64,000 bases of DNA from Neptunomonas phycophila (GCF_001922575.1 NZ_MRCI01000001.1:1674001-1738000); one strand, 5' to 3'. Shown: positions 45,835-55,368, numbered from the stretch's first letter. Translations and numbers: made by a program. Notes: generated by a model from the sequence alone, not told the origin.

Positions 45835-46491
45835 ATGGCTTTATCACGTGAACAAATCGCTCAACGCGTTGCCCGCGAACTGCAAGATGGCTTTTATGTG
45901 AATTTAGGGATAGGGATCCCGACTCTTGTTGCTAACTTTGTACCAGAGGGTATGGAAGTAATGATGCAATCAGAGAATGGTCTTCTTGGTATGGGCCCCT
46001 TCCCAACCGAAGAAGAAGTTGATGCAGACATGATCAATGCCGGCAAACAAACCGTGACAACGGTTAAAGGCGCATCAATTTTCTCATCTGCAGAATCATT
46101 CGCTATGATCCGTGGTGGTCATGTGGACTTAACCGTTCTGGGTGCGTTTGAAGTAGATGTAAATGGCAATATTGCTTCATGGATGATTCCAGGCAAACTC
46201 ATCAAAGGTATGGGTGGTGCAATGGATCTTGTGGCGGGCGCTGATAACATTATTGTTACTATGACTCACGCATCGAAGCACGGTGAATCCAAACTACTAC
46301 CAGAATGCTCTCTTCCCCTGACGGGTTCTGGTTGTATTAAAAAAGTGGTTACCGACCTTGCCTACATAGAAATAGAGGACGGCGCATTCATTTTAAAAGA
46401 ACGCGCGCCCGGTGTATCGGTTGAAGAAATTGTATCTAAGACTGCGGGCAAGATGATCGTCCCTGATCATGTTCCCGAGATGATTTTTTAA
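45835..46491 (+). CDS. scoB: Succinyl-CoA:3-ketoacid CoA-transferase subunit B
   Basis: The ATG at 45835 (MALSREQIAQRVARELQDG) follows AAGGAGG at good spacing and gives 218 residues. It matches ScoB: FYVNLGIGIPTLVANF and the active-site Glu47 in QSENGLLGMGP. The glutamate forms the acyl-CoA intermediate. It is the second gene of the scoAB operon and is followed by a terminator at 46530. The operon likely serves acetoacetate use and, with the phasin and PhaJ, could serve PHA turnover. Confidence 0.93.
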   Translation: MALSREQIAQRVARELQDGFYVNLGIGIPTLVANFVPEGMEVMMQSENGLLGMGPFPTEEEVDADMINAGKQTVTTVKGASIFSSAESFAMIRGGHVDLTVLGAFEVDVNGNIASWMIPGKLIKGMGGAMDLVAGADNIIVTMTHASKHGESKLLPECSLPLTGSGCIKKVVTDLAYIEIEDGAFILKERAPGVSVEEIVSKTAGKMIVPDHVPEMIF

Positions 46492-46529
46492 TCCCAGCAC
46501 GTTTTAAAAAATCTATTTGTTCTCGACTT

Positions 46530-46557
46530 AGCCTGGCAACCGCCGGGCTTTTTTTTT
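46530..46557 (+). terminator. Rho-independent terminator of scoAB
   Basis: AGCCTGGC / GCCGGGCT stem with one mismatch, AACC loop, then a run of Ts. Confidence 0.85.
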
Positions 46558-46645
46558 GATCCATTTTAACAATTAGCGCATCTGTCTGTAGTATAAAGAT
46601 CGCCTCATATCTTTTATCTATCCTTATCAATCCAAAGGACTGTTG

Positions 46646-47959
46646 ATGAATAGCAAAACGTTTACTGAAGACCTGTATCAAAAGATGGTAGACGAAGAGG
46701 ATGCTCGCGCATGCAAAGCCATTGATGAGTCTGCCTGCAAAGTAGTACCCGGAAACTTTGTTCTCACTATTGTGAGTAATTTTTTCTCAAAGCTAGGGGA
46801 TGCTGTATCTAACCCTAAAATTGTTCTTCCTTGGATTATGGAAACTATCAGTGCCCCTCTTTTTTTACTGGGCTTTTTGGTGCCTATTCGCGAATCTGGA
46901 TCAATGATTCCACAGTTGGTTATCGCTGGTTTTATCCGGAAAATGGAGATTAGGAAGTGGGTTTGGGTCTTAGGGAGTGTTCTCCAAGCTGCCTCAATGG
47001 CAGGCATGGGTTTTGTGGCATGGACTATGGAAGGGGCCGCAGGTGGATGGATGATAATCGCTTTGCTGATTATATTTAGTCTTTCACGCGGTTTAAGCTC
47101 AGTCGCCGCGAAAGACGTCCTAGGAAAAACTATTCCCAAAAGCCAACGTGGCAAAGTCACAGGCTGGTCTGCTAGCGCTGCGGGGTTAATCACCTTAGCT
47201 TATGGTATCGTGTTAGTATTTACGCCAACGGATAACTTTACTCCGGCGGTATACGGCCTCATGCTGGTGAGCGCTGCGCTTTTTTGGATAGCTGGTGCTT
47301 TTGTTTACGCAAAAATCAAAGAATTTCCGGGTGAAACATCCGGTGGCGCTAATGGTTTTCTTGAAGCTATAAAACGCGTCAATATTCTCAAGACAGACAA
47401 ACCCTTCCGTAAATTTGTTATTACACGCTCTTTACTGCTGTGCTCTGCGTTAACAGCCCCTTATTACGTAGTTCTAGCACAAGATAAGCTTGGATCCCCT
47501 GCTTATCTGTTAGGCTTATTTGTGATTGCCGACGGCGCCGCCGGACTTATCTCAGGTCCTATTTGGGGAAAATTTGCTGATGTATCAAGCCGAAATGTCA
47601 TGATAATTGCAGCTGCTCTCACGGCTATTTTAGGCATAAGCGTTTTCATGATTGATTCACTACAAAGTGAATGGTTATCACTCATTTGGGTCTTACCCTT
47701 GGTTTATTTTTTCTTGAGCATAGCGCATCAAGGTGTACGGGTTGGCCGCAAAACTTATGTCGTTGATCTAGCTGAAGGAAACAAACGTACAGATTATGTG
47801 TCCGTCAGTAATACGCTCATCGGAGTCATACTTTTATTAATGGGGCTTACCGGCACATTAGCGACCTTTTTAAGTATCAGCCAGATCATATTGGTACTTT
47901 CCATGCTAGGTGTAATTGGTGCTTGGATGGCGAAGACATTACCTGACGTAGAAAAATAA
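46646..47959 (+). CDS. MFS-type transporter
   Basis: The ATG at 46646 follows AAAGGA and gives 437 residues with about twelve membrane segments, such as LPWIMETISAPLFLLGFLVP, WMIIALLIIFSLSRGLSSVA and VSNTLIGVILLLMGLTGTLA. An N-terminal cytosolic stretch of about 35 residues is longer than usual. It contains LGKTIPKSQRGKVTGWSAS, a typical MFS loop. Inner membrane; substrate unknown. It follows scoAB but is separated by a terminator. Confidence 0.85.
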   Translation: MNSKTFTEDLYQKMVDEEDARACKAIDESACKVVPGNFVLTIVSNFFSKLGDAVSNPKIVLPWIMETISAPLFLLGFLVPIRESGSMIPQLVIAGFIRKMEIRKWVWVLGSVLQAASMAGMGFVAWTMEGAAGGWMIIALLIIFSLSRGLSSVAAKDVLGKTIPKSQRGKVTGWSASAAGLITLAYGIVLVFTPTDNFTPAVYGLMLVSAALFWIAGAFVYAKIKEFPGETSGGANGFLEAIKRVNILKTDKPFRKFVITRSLLLCSALTAPYYVVLAQDKLGSPAYLLGLFVIADGAAGLISGPIWGKFADVSSRNVMIIAAALTAILGISVFMIDSLQSEWLSLIWVLPLVYFFLSIAHQGVRVGRKTYVVDLAEGNKRTDYVSVSNTLIGVILLLMGLTGTLATFLSISQIILVLSMLGVIGAWMAKTLPDVEK

Positions 47960-48003
47960 GCCATCAACTGACATTGTCGTTGTTTGGATGTGAAGGATGA
48001 CAA

Positions 48004-48981
48004 ATGCTCAGAAGTCTCTGCGTTAGTTTATTGGTTTTAGTAACTATTACTGGGTGTAGTAAGGTGAAATCGGTTGATGTTCTTAATTTTGTTCTCCCCT
48101 CCAATCATTACACGCGGGAGACGGTGCATTTTGCCAAAGACCCGCGATTAACAATGGATATCTACCAGCCGAGCACTGCGACCGAAAAACCCGTTGTCAT
48201 TTTCATTTACGGTGGTGCTTGGAAAATGGGTGAAAGCTCAGAATATAAGTTTATTGCCCATGCTTTAACGGGCCTGGGTTACCCCGTCATCATTCCTAAT
48301 TACCGACTGTACCCGTCGGTCACATTTCCAACATTCGTTAACGACGTTGCTCTAGCTATAGCTTATGCCGAAACACACGCTGCCCATTTATCTGTTGATA
48401 TAAATAAACATGGCTATGTTCTTATGGGGCACTCCTCTGGTGCTCATACAGCGGCGTTACTAGCCACTCAAGAATCTTTCCTACACAACAATGGCGTGAT
48501 GCATAAACCAATAGGTCTCATTGGCCTATCAGGCCCTTACGATCTACCTTTGGATGACCCAGAGGTAGAACCTGTTTTCGGCGGTGCTCCTGCCGAGAAT
48601 GTAAACCCTCTACTTAACGTCAATCAACGGATGCCGCCAACACTGCTGCTTCACGGGGCTGATGATGACAGGGTTATTCCTAAACACAGTAAAGACTTCG
48701 CTGCGAAGATCGAGAAACAGTCTGTTGCGGTTACCTTGCGGATCTATTCGGGCGTCGATCATGTCAAGATAATAGCGAGTATAGCGGCGCCATTACGCTT
48801 TATGGGCGACAGCTACGACGACATAGCTCATTTTTTATCGAACTTAGAACGACATAACGACTCAGCATCAACGCCGACAACTCCTATGAGCAAAATCCAA
48901 CGAACCGACCAAACTACATCTACGACTACGACTACGACTACGACTACGACTACGACAGCAACAATAATGGATACGCAATAG
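48004..48981 (+). CDS. Lipoprotein alpha/beta hydrolase (esterase) with poly-Thr tail
   Basis: This 325-residue protein has a signal peptide and lipobox ITGC (Cys18), then an alpha/beta hydrolase domain: an oxyanion-type IYGGAWKMG, the nucleophile elbow GHSSG (about residues 142-146), and a later Asp/His (HGADDDRVIP, SGVDHVK). It fits the esterase/lipase group with HGG-like motifs. The C-terminus after residue 285 is a low-complexity Thr-rich tail encoded by six CTACGA repeats (48920-48955). It heads a run of three co-directional genes with a lipid kinase and a metallophosphoesterase, so a lipid-related role is a fair inference. Confidence 0.85.
   Translation: MLRSLCVSLLVLVTITGCSKVKSVDVLNFVLPSNHYTRETVHFAKDPRLTMDIYQPSTATEKPVVIFIYGGAWKMGESSEYKFIAHALTGLGYPVIIPNYRLYPSVTFPTFVNDVALAIAYAETHAAHLSVDINKHGYVLMGHSSGAHTAALLATQESFLHNNGVMHKPIGLIGLSGPYDLPLDDPEVEPVFGGAPAENVNPLLNVNQRMPPTLLLHGADDDRVIPKHSKDFAAKIEKQSVAVTLRIYSGVDHVKIIASIAAPLRFMGDSYDDIAHFLSNLERHNDSASTPTTPMSKIQRTDQTTSTTTTTTTTTTTTATIMDTQ
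48920..48955 (+). repeat. Hexanucleotide repeat CTACGA x6 in the esterase gene
   Basis: Six perfect tandem copies. The unit is a multiple of three, so copy-number change alters only the length of the Thr-rich tail and does not shift the frame. Confidence 0.95.
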
Positions 48982-48997
48982 CGTAATAAGGACATCT

Positions 48998-49927
48998 ATG
49001 AAGCAGCGACTCGTTGCCGTAATTTATAACCCTCATGCAGGGACTTTACTGCAGCATGCCGATAAGAGCTTTGAGGAGTTCATCTATCAACTCACTCAAA
49101 GTAATAACCTAGTAGATATTCATGCAATCCAATTTTCCGCCAGCAAACTGGCCGACATTCAGCAACAAGTTATTGAGCAGCAATACGATGAAGTGTGGGC
49201 GGCCGGTGGTGACGGTACTATTATATCCGTTGCCAAAATGCTTAAAGAAACCAATATACCCTTAGGGATAATTCCCGGCGGTACCATGAACCTACTAGCT
49301 CGTGATTTAGGTTTTTCGCTCGATTTAACACAAGCTGTATACCAGTTAATAGATTCCACACCAGGCTATATCGATGTAGCCCAACTCAATGATGAACCCT
49401 TTTTCTGTATTGCAAACATAGGTTTATCAACGCGACTTACCGAAACGCGCGAAGCCCTTCGCCAACAACCCGGGTGGATTAGATGGCCGCGTGTAGCCTT
49501 TGAAACTATAAAGAACATGTTTGTGTACCCGCCACTTAAAATACGAGTGGTGACACCTGATAGCGAAATTAACATTAGGACTCGTGCTCTTTCTGTCAGC
49601 AACAACCCGCTTGGAGAAAGTATTGGCCTAATACCTGAGCGCTACCACCTCAATAAAGGGTTGCTTGGTATATACATAACCCGAAGCCGATCGTTATGGA
49701 CACTGCCAAAACTGGTCTTGAAGTTTATCAATGGGAGCTGGAAGCAAGACACCGACATCCTCGATATAGAAACCCCAAAAGCCGACATTTACATTGATAC
49801 ACACCGTACGATGAAGGTCATGATTGATGGAGAGCTGCATAAATTAGCTCCACCGTATCACTTTCATGTGCGGCCTAATGCACTCAACATCTTGAAACCG
49901 AATGTACCGCAGAAACGGGATCTATAA
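48998..49927 (+). CDS. Diacylglycerol-kinase-fold lipid kinase
   Basis: This 309-residue protein is of the DagK/YegS type: VAVIYNPHAGT at the start, the nucleotide loop AAGGDGTI near residues 68-74, GIIPGGTMNLLARDLG, and the C-terminal IDGELHKLAPPYHFHVRPNALNI. It would phosphorylate a lipid such as diacylglycerol. The start lies 16 bases after the esterase stop, and the metallophosphoesterase gene overlaps its stop by one base (TAATG), so they form an operon. Confidence 0.9.
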   Translation: MKQRLVAVIYNPHAGTLLQHADKSFEEFIYQLTQSNNLVDIHAIQFSASKLADIQQQVIEQQYDEVWAAGGDGTIISVAKMLKETNIPLGIIPGGTMNLLARDLGFSLDLTQAVYQLIDSTPGYIDVAQLNDEPFFCIANIGLSTRLTETREALRQQPGWIRWPRVAFETIKNMFVYPPLKIRVVTPDSEINIRTRALSVSNNPLGESIGLIPERYHLNKGLLGIYITRSRSLWTLPKLVLKFINGSWKQDTDILDIETPKADIYIDTHRTMKVMIDGELHKLAPPYHFHVRPNALNILKPNVPQKRDL

Positions 49928-50733
49928 TGTTTAATCTTGTCCATATTTCAGATTTACACTTTGGCCGTGAAGTCCCTAAAGTCATTAACGGCCTTAAAGA
50001 CATTTTGGGAGAGATACAACCGGAACGAGTCATCATCAGTGGCGACCTTACCCAAAGAGCAAAGCACGAAGAGTTCTCAAATGCCGCACACTTTTTACAG
50101 TCTCTAAACATCCCTTTTTTTATTGTGCCGGGTAATCATGACCTTTCGGCTCACCGTTTAATAGAACGTTTTGCATACCCTTGGCGCAAATGGAAAAAGT
50201 ACATATCTACTGAGCTAGAACCTCTGTATACGAACGATAAATACATGGTTATAGGGGCCAATACCGCCCGACGTATGGGCTGGTATCTAGATTGGTCACG
50301 CGGACGTATTAATCAATACCAAGTAAATAACACGATCTCTCACTTACAAAACGCAGACTCTACACAAGTGCGCTTCTTAGTCGCCCATCATCCATTCTGG
50401 TTACCCGCTGTTTACGAATTTAGACACCTTATTGGAGGGCGAGATAAAGCGCTATCTCAACTGAGCCAGCATGGATTGGATATCATCATGAGCGGCCACG
50501 TACATATGTCTTATGCGGAAGTCGTTGAAGGGGTGATTATCTCACATGCAGGCACAACACTGTCTGACCGCCTTATCCCTGAACAGCCTAACAGCTTTAA
50601 CCGCATTACCGGTGATAGATCACACCTGATTATTGAGCTGTTTGAATGGAACGGAGAGCATTTTATCTCTCGTAAACAACAGCACTTCGAACGCACACCC
50701 TCTGGTTGGACACGAGAAAGAGTTGTCAAATAA
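49927..50733 (+). CDS. Calcineurin-like metallophosphoesterase
   Basis: This 268-residue protein has the dinuclear-metal motifs of the family: HISDLHFG (residues 6-13), SGDLTQRAKHEEF, GNHDLS, AHHPFW and SGHVHMSY. Such enzymes hydrolyse phosphomonoesters or phosphodiesters, e.g. of lipids or cyclic nucleotides. Translation is coupled to the lipid kinase by a one-base overlap. No signal peptide. The linkage to a lipid kinase and esterase suggests a lipid substrate. Confidence 0.9.
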   Translation: MFNLVHISDLHFGREVPKVINGLKDILGEIQPERVIISGDLTQRAKHEEFSNAAHFLQSLNIPFFIVPGNHDLSAHRLIERFAYPWRKWKKYISTELEPLYTNDKYMVIGANTARRMGWYLDWSRGRINQYQVNNTISHLQNADSTQVRFLVAHHPFWLPAVYEFRHLIGGRDKALSQLSQHGLDIIMSGHVHMSYAEVVEGVIISHAGTTLSDRLIPEQPNSFNRITGDRSHLIIELFEWNGEHFISRKQQHFERTPSGWTRERVVK

Positions 50734-50963
50734 ACTGACGCATTAAGCCTACATTAATACTACAGATTGTTTTCATGCTCTATACTGTTTATTTCTAAAA
50801 ACTAATAAAGATTTATACTTTTTTGCCGATGATCTAAGCAGGCTGTTTTGACTTGTAGTGGTATTAAAACAGTCGTTTAAATCAACAGGATAGATGATAC
50901 GATAGACTCCTATTTTACTTCATTCCTGAAACGACAAATGTTTTTAAGTAGTATAGGGTAAAT

Positions 50964-51977
50964 ATGAAATTCGTTGAGAATCCAACGCAGTCTGCAGAAT
51001 ACCTCCGTCAAGCAATCCCATTGATGGTGAAGTACAACATACCGCCCAATCCACTCAACTATGCTCTGTGGTATACCTATGTTTCTAACCGTATACCTAC
51101 GCTCAATTTCCAAATTGACCAAACCATAGAAACCTATGGTACTTGCCCTACTATGATGAGTGAACAGCTCTTTCGTCAGCATGTCATTAACGAAGAGATA
51201 GAGCATTCTGAAAAAGCTCAAGCTGAGTTTATTAGTATCGCTACTAAGCTAGGCTCAAAAGCCAATGCCGCCGCTCAAGAAACATCCGAATTCCGTACCA
51301 TTTTAGAAGAGTCGCTCATCGCGCTTAACAACCCAGAAAACGCCAACTCTCTCGACAACATTATTAACAACTTGTCAGAGCACACCGAGTCCCTAAATAA
51401 GGGAACTATTCGTTTTCAAAAAGAGCTTGAAGCCTCCCAAGCCGAAATCCTCAAACTTAAAAAAGAGCTTCAAAAGTCTCGTCATGATGCCAGTATCGAT
51501 CCGCTCACCGGGCTTTTCAATCGCCGAGTATTTGATACAGAGCTGTCACAAATCATTGGCGCCAGGGGTGATAAAAGTGCAACCTTGGTCATGATTGATG
51601 TAGACCATTTTAAACGCTTCAACGATGATTACGGCCACCTAATGGGCGACAAAGTTTTACAATACTTTGGCAAGCTTCTAAAAGAAGAATGCCCAGAACC
51701 TATGTTACCAGTGCGCTTTGGTGGGGAAGAATTTGCTATTCTAATGATTGGCAAAGATCAAGACCAAGCTATCTCTATCGCGGAAACTCTTCGTGAAAAA
51801 ATTCAATCAATTCGTATTAAACAGAAAAAAACAGGCAAAGTAATCAGTTCAATCACTGCGTCATTTGGTGTTTGCATGAAGGAATCAAATGAAACCGCTC
51901 AGCAATTAATTGAGCGAGCTGACAAGGCACTTTATGCTGCCAAAGGCAATGGTCGAAATTGTGTGGTCACCGCTTAA
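50964..51977 (+). CDS. Diguanylate cyclase (GGDEF domain)
   Basis: This 337-residue protein has an N-terminal helical region of about 160 residues with a coiled-coil (LEASQAEILKLKKELQKSRHD) and a C-terminal GGDEF domain, active-site GGEEF near residue 253-257 (RFGGEEFAI). DPLTGLFNRRVFD is the domain start. The inhibitory I-site RxxD is not found at its usual place (PEPMLPVRFGGEEF), so product feedback inhibition may be lacking. No membrane segment. It should make c-di-GMP. Confidence 0.9.
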   Translation: MKFVENPTQSAEYLRQAIPLMVKYNIPPNPLNYALWYTYVSNRIPTLNFQIDQTIETYGTCPTMMSEQLFRQHVINEEIEHSEKAQAEFISIATKLGSKANAAAQETSEFRTILEESLIALNNPENANSLDNIINNLSEHTESLNKGTIRFQKELEASQAEILKLKKELQKSRHDASIDPLTGLFNRRVFDTELSQIIGARGDKSATLVMIDVDHFKRFNDDYGHLMGDKVLQYFGKLLKEECPEPMLPVRFGGEEFAILMIGKDQDQAISIAETLREKIQSIRIKQKKTGKVISSITASFGVCMKESNETAQQLIERADKALYAAKGNGRNCVVTA

Positions 51978-52010
51978 TACCACTCAAAAATTAACAACAC
52001 ATGACTGCCA

Positions 52011-52028
52011 CGGACATTTAAATGTCCG
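52011..52028. terminator. 18-bp palindrome between convergent genes
   Basis: CGGACATTTAAATGTCCG is perfect and includes the stop codon of the AcoX-like gene (52018-52020). It may end transcription of both the cyclase and AcoX-like genes, although no T-run follows. Confidence 0.5.
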
Positions 52029-53151
52029 CGACGCGATACAGTACTGAATCACGATAACCAGTAATAACAGGTATTAACCCCGACAGTTCTTTATCCAGAG
52101 ATGCATCGCCTGTATCAACAATGAGTGGACGCCCTTCTAATTCCGCTATCTTTGTCTTTGTCGCTATAACAACCAGATTGGCGCGGCCCACACTCTTAAT
52201 TAATTCGGGCGAAAGTTGCTGGTTCCCTCGCCCCAATATATGTCCTTGGCCACCAATAACGGTAATAACAATTTTACAAGCATGTTCCTTGGTAAGCTCG
52301 TTTAGTTGAAGCGCCGTGCAATCGCTGGCTATTAACTCACCATTTTCCACAACATCTACACCTAATAAAGTGTTTTCCAACCCAAGCTCATCCATCACAG
52401 CCTTGACTGTAGTGCCAGAGCCCATAATGTAACGAGTATCTGGCTCCATTGATTCCACTAAATAGGCAGCGATATCGTCCAGCGACAATGCTTCAGACTC
52501 CTTGCCTCCATTTTTAACATGTTGCAAATAGCGATGCTCTTGCGGAACAGACAGCTCACCATAATAGCGCGCGCGTACACGTCCCGCCCGAAACTCAACC
52601 TCATCAATATCTCGCACTTCTTGAGGGGCGAGTGTCACTAGCTCGCCGCGCACTAGCATAGCGACAATCTCTCCTGCCGCTTTAGGTGTGACAGCATAAA
52701 CACCCGAATGGATTTTTACGCCAGCAGGGATTCCCAGCACGGCCGAGCCTTCTGAGGCAGCTCGGCAAACATTGCGTGCGGTCCCATCACCACCAGCAAA
52801 CAAAATAAGGTCCACTCCTGCTTCTGTCAGGTCTTTGACTGCTTGTTCCGTATCGTCTGGCGTAGACTCTCCACTATTGATGCTACCTAAAACCTGTGGG
52901 GCAAAGCCTGCTTGCTCAGCCGCCCACTCCCCCATTTCGCATGGATATGTAATCACATCAATTGGCAGCCCCTTAAGGACAGCTAATGCGGTAGCGACCC
53001 GGTCTTGTGCTTTAGGTTCTGCCCCCAAATGAACAGCAATTTTAGCGGTCGCGGCACCATCACTGCCTTTTAATGCGACACTCCCGCCTAAACCAGCAAC
53101 AGGGTTAATGATCAAGCCTAACGTAAATTTTGGAGTTTTAGGGGTGCTCAT
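52018..53151 (-). CDS. ATP-NAD-kinase-fold protein (AcoX-like)
   Basis: This 377-residue protein begins LGLIINPVAGLGGSVALKGSDG and has the nucleotide-binding loop FAGGDGTARNVC, IPAGVKIHSGVYA and VIGGQGHILGRGNQQLSPE, features of the ATP-NAD kinase family including AcoX-like proteins. It may phosphorylate NAD or another nucleotide; the substrate is not established. Its start overlaps the PilZ-like gene by 14 bases, so the two are co-transcribed with the PilZ gene first. Confidence 0.85.
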   Translation of the reverse strand: MSTPKTPKFTLGLIINPVAGLGGSVALKGSDGAATAKIAVHLGAEPKAQDRVATALAVLKGLPIDVITYPCEMGEWAAEQAGFAPQVLGSINSGESTPDDTEQAVKDLTEAGVDLILFAGGDGTARNVCRAASEGSAVLGIPAGVKIHSGVYAVTPKAAGEIVAMLVRGELVTLAPQEVRDIDEVEFRAGRVRARYYGELSVPQEHRYLQHVKNGGKESEALSLDDIAAYLVESMEPDTRYIMGSGTTVKAVMDELGLENTLLGVDVVENGELIASDCTALQLNELTKEHACKIVITVIGGQGHILGRGNQQLSPELIKSVGRANLVVIATKTKIAELEGRPLIVDTGDASLDKELSGLIPVITGYRDSVLYRVADI

Positions 53152-53836
53152 GAAGATAACCTAATTCAGACAAATAACATTGATAAACAAACGCTGTCAT
53201 AATCAAAGCAGAGTCTTCTTCCATGTGGTCAAACTTTACCCCATGCAAGAAAACGCCTAGCTCAACTTCTTCTACATTTTGCAACTGTACTGCGAGTAAC
53301 AGCACTTGGTCCAACCCGTTTAGGTCAAAGCGCATCGTCACAAATAGCTCATCACCGACTTGGCCCAAAGGCACTGGCGATTCTAACCCCATTCCTTCAA
53401 GCGAAATGTCACGTGTATGAACAATGCGAGGCAAACCTAAATGGATACCTTGTTGCTCATCTTGATGATCAACCGACACGGCCATATTGACCGGTATGCG
53501 CGGATGGTAACGAACCGTATGATGATTAACCACACTAGGATATTCTAAATGCCAATGTGGGTAAGGATGTGCAAATGACTTTATAAGTCGACAACTAAAC
53601 GCACACATCCGGTTACCCGCCATCATTTTCACCGTAAGACGCTGACCTTCAAGGTTAAGCGAGGCTGCAGCTTTGGGCATAGTACATATCACGCTCGCGT
53701 CCGACTTTACACCGATGTAATTAACCGTAAAGCTTTTGCGGGGGCTCTGGAAGCTCAGAGTCATTTTCACACCCGGATCGGGGTTTAATTCGGTAAATGA
53801 TAGTGCTGTTTGACTACTGGATAACTGACGTATCAT
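53138..53836 (-). CDS. PilZ domain protein
   Basis: This 232-residue protein has an N-terminal YcgR-like beta domain and a C-terminal PilZ domain with the c-di-GMP motifs RYHPRIPV (R-x3-R) and DISLEGMGLE ((D/N)xSxxG). It should bind c-di-GMP and could act on flagellum, pili or exopolysaccharide, or on the partner it is coupled to. It overlaps the AcoX-like gene by 14 bases. The start at 53836 has a weak ribosome binding site; Met25 is a possible alternative. Confidence 0.85.
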   Translation of the reverse strand: MIRQLSSSQTALSFTELNPDPGVKMTLSFQSPRKSFTVNYIGVKSDASVICTMPKAAASLNLEGQRLTVKMMAGNRMCAFSCRLIKSFAHPYPHWHLEYPSVVNHHTVRYHPRIPVNMAVSVDHQDEQQGIHLGLPRIVHTRDISLEGMGLESPVPLGQVGDELFVTMRFDLNGLDQVLLLAVQLQNVEEVELGVFLHGVKFDHMEEDSALIMTAFVYQCYLSELGYLHEHP

Positions 53837-53851
53837 AGTTTTTATTTGGCC

Positions 53852-55012
53852 TTACTCTGACGGTACATGCGTGCTAACGGGCGAAAGATTAAAACCGAAT
53901 GCAGACAGCAACTGACGCTTGTAAGGATCAACCACCCCATTCACTGTTAACGTGGAAAACTCACGACGCACTGGATAATTTTTTCGCAGTAGATCAAAAC
54001 TAGCGGCTTGATTAACCGCTGACAAGCTCCGTCGAAAACGCCTGTCATCACTGACTACTGAGTAAACAACGGATATGACATCCAACACACTAGCAGACTC
54101 CGTAACGGTAACCGAAGAAATGGGGGCTAGGGGCAGAAGCTCACGTAATGGTGGTGGAGCCGCTATACCCAGGAGTTCAGAAAGTCGCTCACGTAACATA
54201 TAAGTACCTCGCAACTTTCCATCTAAGCTGTATCCGGCAATATGAGGAGAACCCAAGGCTACTTTATCCGCTAAGTCTTTATCTACGCTAGGTTCGTGCT
54301 CCCACACATCCAGCGCAACAATTAAGTCGTTACGTTGATCCATGACGCGAGATAGTGCCTGGTTATCAACAACAGGCCCACGGCCGGCGTTAATGAGTAC
54401 AGCTCCCGGCTTTAACAGTCTAAGTTCCGCTTCACCTAACATGTGATAAGTTGCAAAGCTTCCGACCGTCGTTAATGGGGTGTGCATGCAAACAACATCA
54501 CTGTTAGACAGTAACGTATCTAAACGTGTAAAGCCTTCCTCCCCTTCTGCTAGCGCTCTTGGCGGATCACAGACAAGTGTATTTATACCGGCGAGGCTCA
54601 ATCTTTTCTGTAAACGACCACCAACATTACCGGCACCAATAATGCCTACCGTTAGCCCTCGCAACGGGAAATCCTCTGGTAATAAGTTATGAATGGCGGC
54701 CAGCACGTAATCAACAACCGCTTCAGCGTTACACCCTGGTGCATTGAAGAAAGGGATACCTCTATCCAACAAATACGCTTGATCAAGGTGGTCCATTCCA
54801 ATGGTTGCAGTTCCTACCATCTTCAAGTGTTTAGCACGCGATAGCAGTGCCTCATTGACTTGAGTTACTGATCGAACCAACAACACATCAGCTGTTTCAA
54901 CATCTTTGGCAGACATGGTACGACCGGCTACCCTTGTCACAGAAAAGCCATTGAACATCGTATCCAATGCTGGCATGTTTTCATCTGCCACTATTTTTAA
55001 TGGGTTATTCAA
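53852..55012 (-). CDS. pdxB: 4-phosphoerythronate dehydrogenase PdxB
   Basis: This 386-residue D-2-hydroxyacid dehydrogenase begins KIVADENMPALDTMF, then VGTATIGMDHLD, GIIGAGNVGGRLQ (NAD motif), HTPLT and NAGRGPVVDNQAL, and has the C-terminal PdxB dimerisation extension. PdxB oxidises 4-phosphoerythronate in pyridoxal 5'-phosphate synthesis. It is 16 bases upstream of the PilZ gene in transcription order and may be in the same operon. Confidence 0.93.
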   Translation of the reverse strand: MNNPLKIVADENMPALDTMFNGFSVTRVAGRTMSAKDVETADVLLVRSVTQVNEALLSRAKHLKMVGTATIGMDHLDQAYLLDRGIPFFNAPGCNAEAVVDYVLAAIHNLLPEDFPLRGLTVGIIGAGNVGGRLQKRLSLAGINTLVCDPPRALAEGEEGFTRLDTLLSNSDVVCMHTPLTTVGSFATYHMLGEAELRLLKPGAVLINAGRGPVVDNQALSRVMDQRNDLIVALDVWEHEPSVDKDLADKVALGSPHIAGYSLDGKLRGTYMLRERLSELLGIAAPPPLRELLPLAPISSVTVTESASVLDVISVVYSVVSDDRRFRRSLSAVNQAASFDLLRKNYPVRREFSTLTVNGVVDPYKRQLLSAFGFNLSPVSTHVPSE

Positions 55013-55107
55013 TTACTATCTCTCCGGTCTTTACAAATGCGCAGCTTTAAGGCTCAATGGCGCGCCATTATAGTGTGCATTGGCACAACGTTGAACGGTA
55101 ATCCTTT

Positions 55108-55359
55108 GTGTTAATTTATTGGCGTAAAAATCAGGAATATCTCGTTATTCGCCTTTATCAAGATCTGGTGGGTGACTGGGTAGTCTCTCAAACAAGAGGC
55201 ATAGTGCAGTCTACACATAAAGAAGTCTGCACTCACACCGTCATGAATGACTACATGCTGGCACGGAGCCTAGTTAAATCACTCAATAAAGAGATGCGTG
55301 CCCAAGGCTATAAAAAAACGATCAGCTCTGAAGAGCAACTCGGCTTTCGTTTTGAATAG
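55108..55359 (+). CDS. WGR-like small protein
   Basis: This 83-residue protein begins with a GTG and reads YWRKNQEYLVIRLYQDLVGDWVVSQTRG, then MLARSLVKSLNKEMRAQGYKK, resembling small WGR-domain proteins (a beta sheet followed by a helix ending in GY). The start is uncertain: no ATG lies near and the ribosome binding site is weak. No function can be assigned. It is divergent from pdxB. Confidence 0.55.
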   Translation: MLIYWRKNQEYLVIRLYQDLVGDWVVSQTRGIVQSTHKEVCTHTVMNDYMLARSLVKSLNKEMRAQGYKKTISSEEQLGFRFE

Positions 55360-55368
55360 GAAGCTGTA

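Noticed and set aside
48920-48955. Phase-variation switch
   Set aside because: The repeat unit is six bases, so slippage cannot shift the reading frame.
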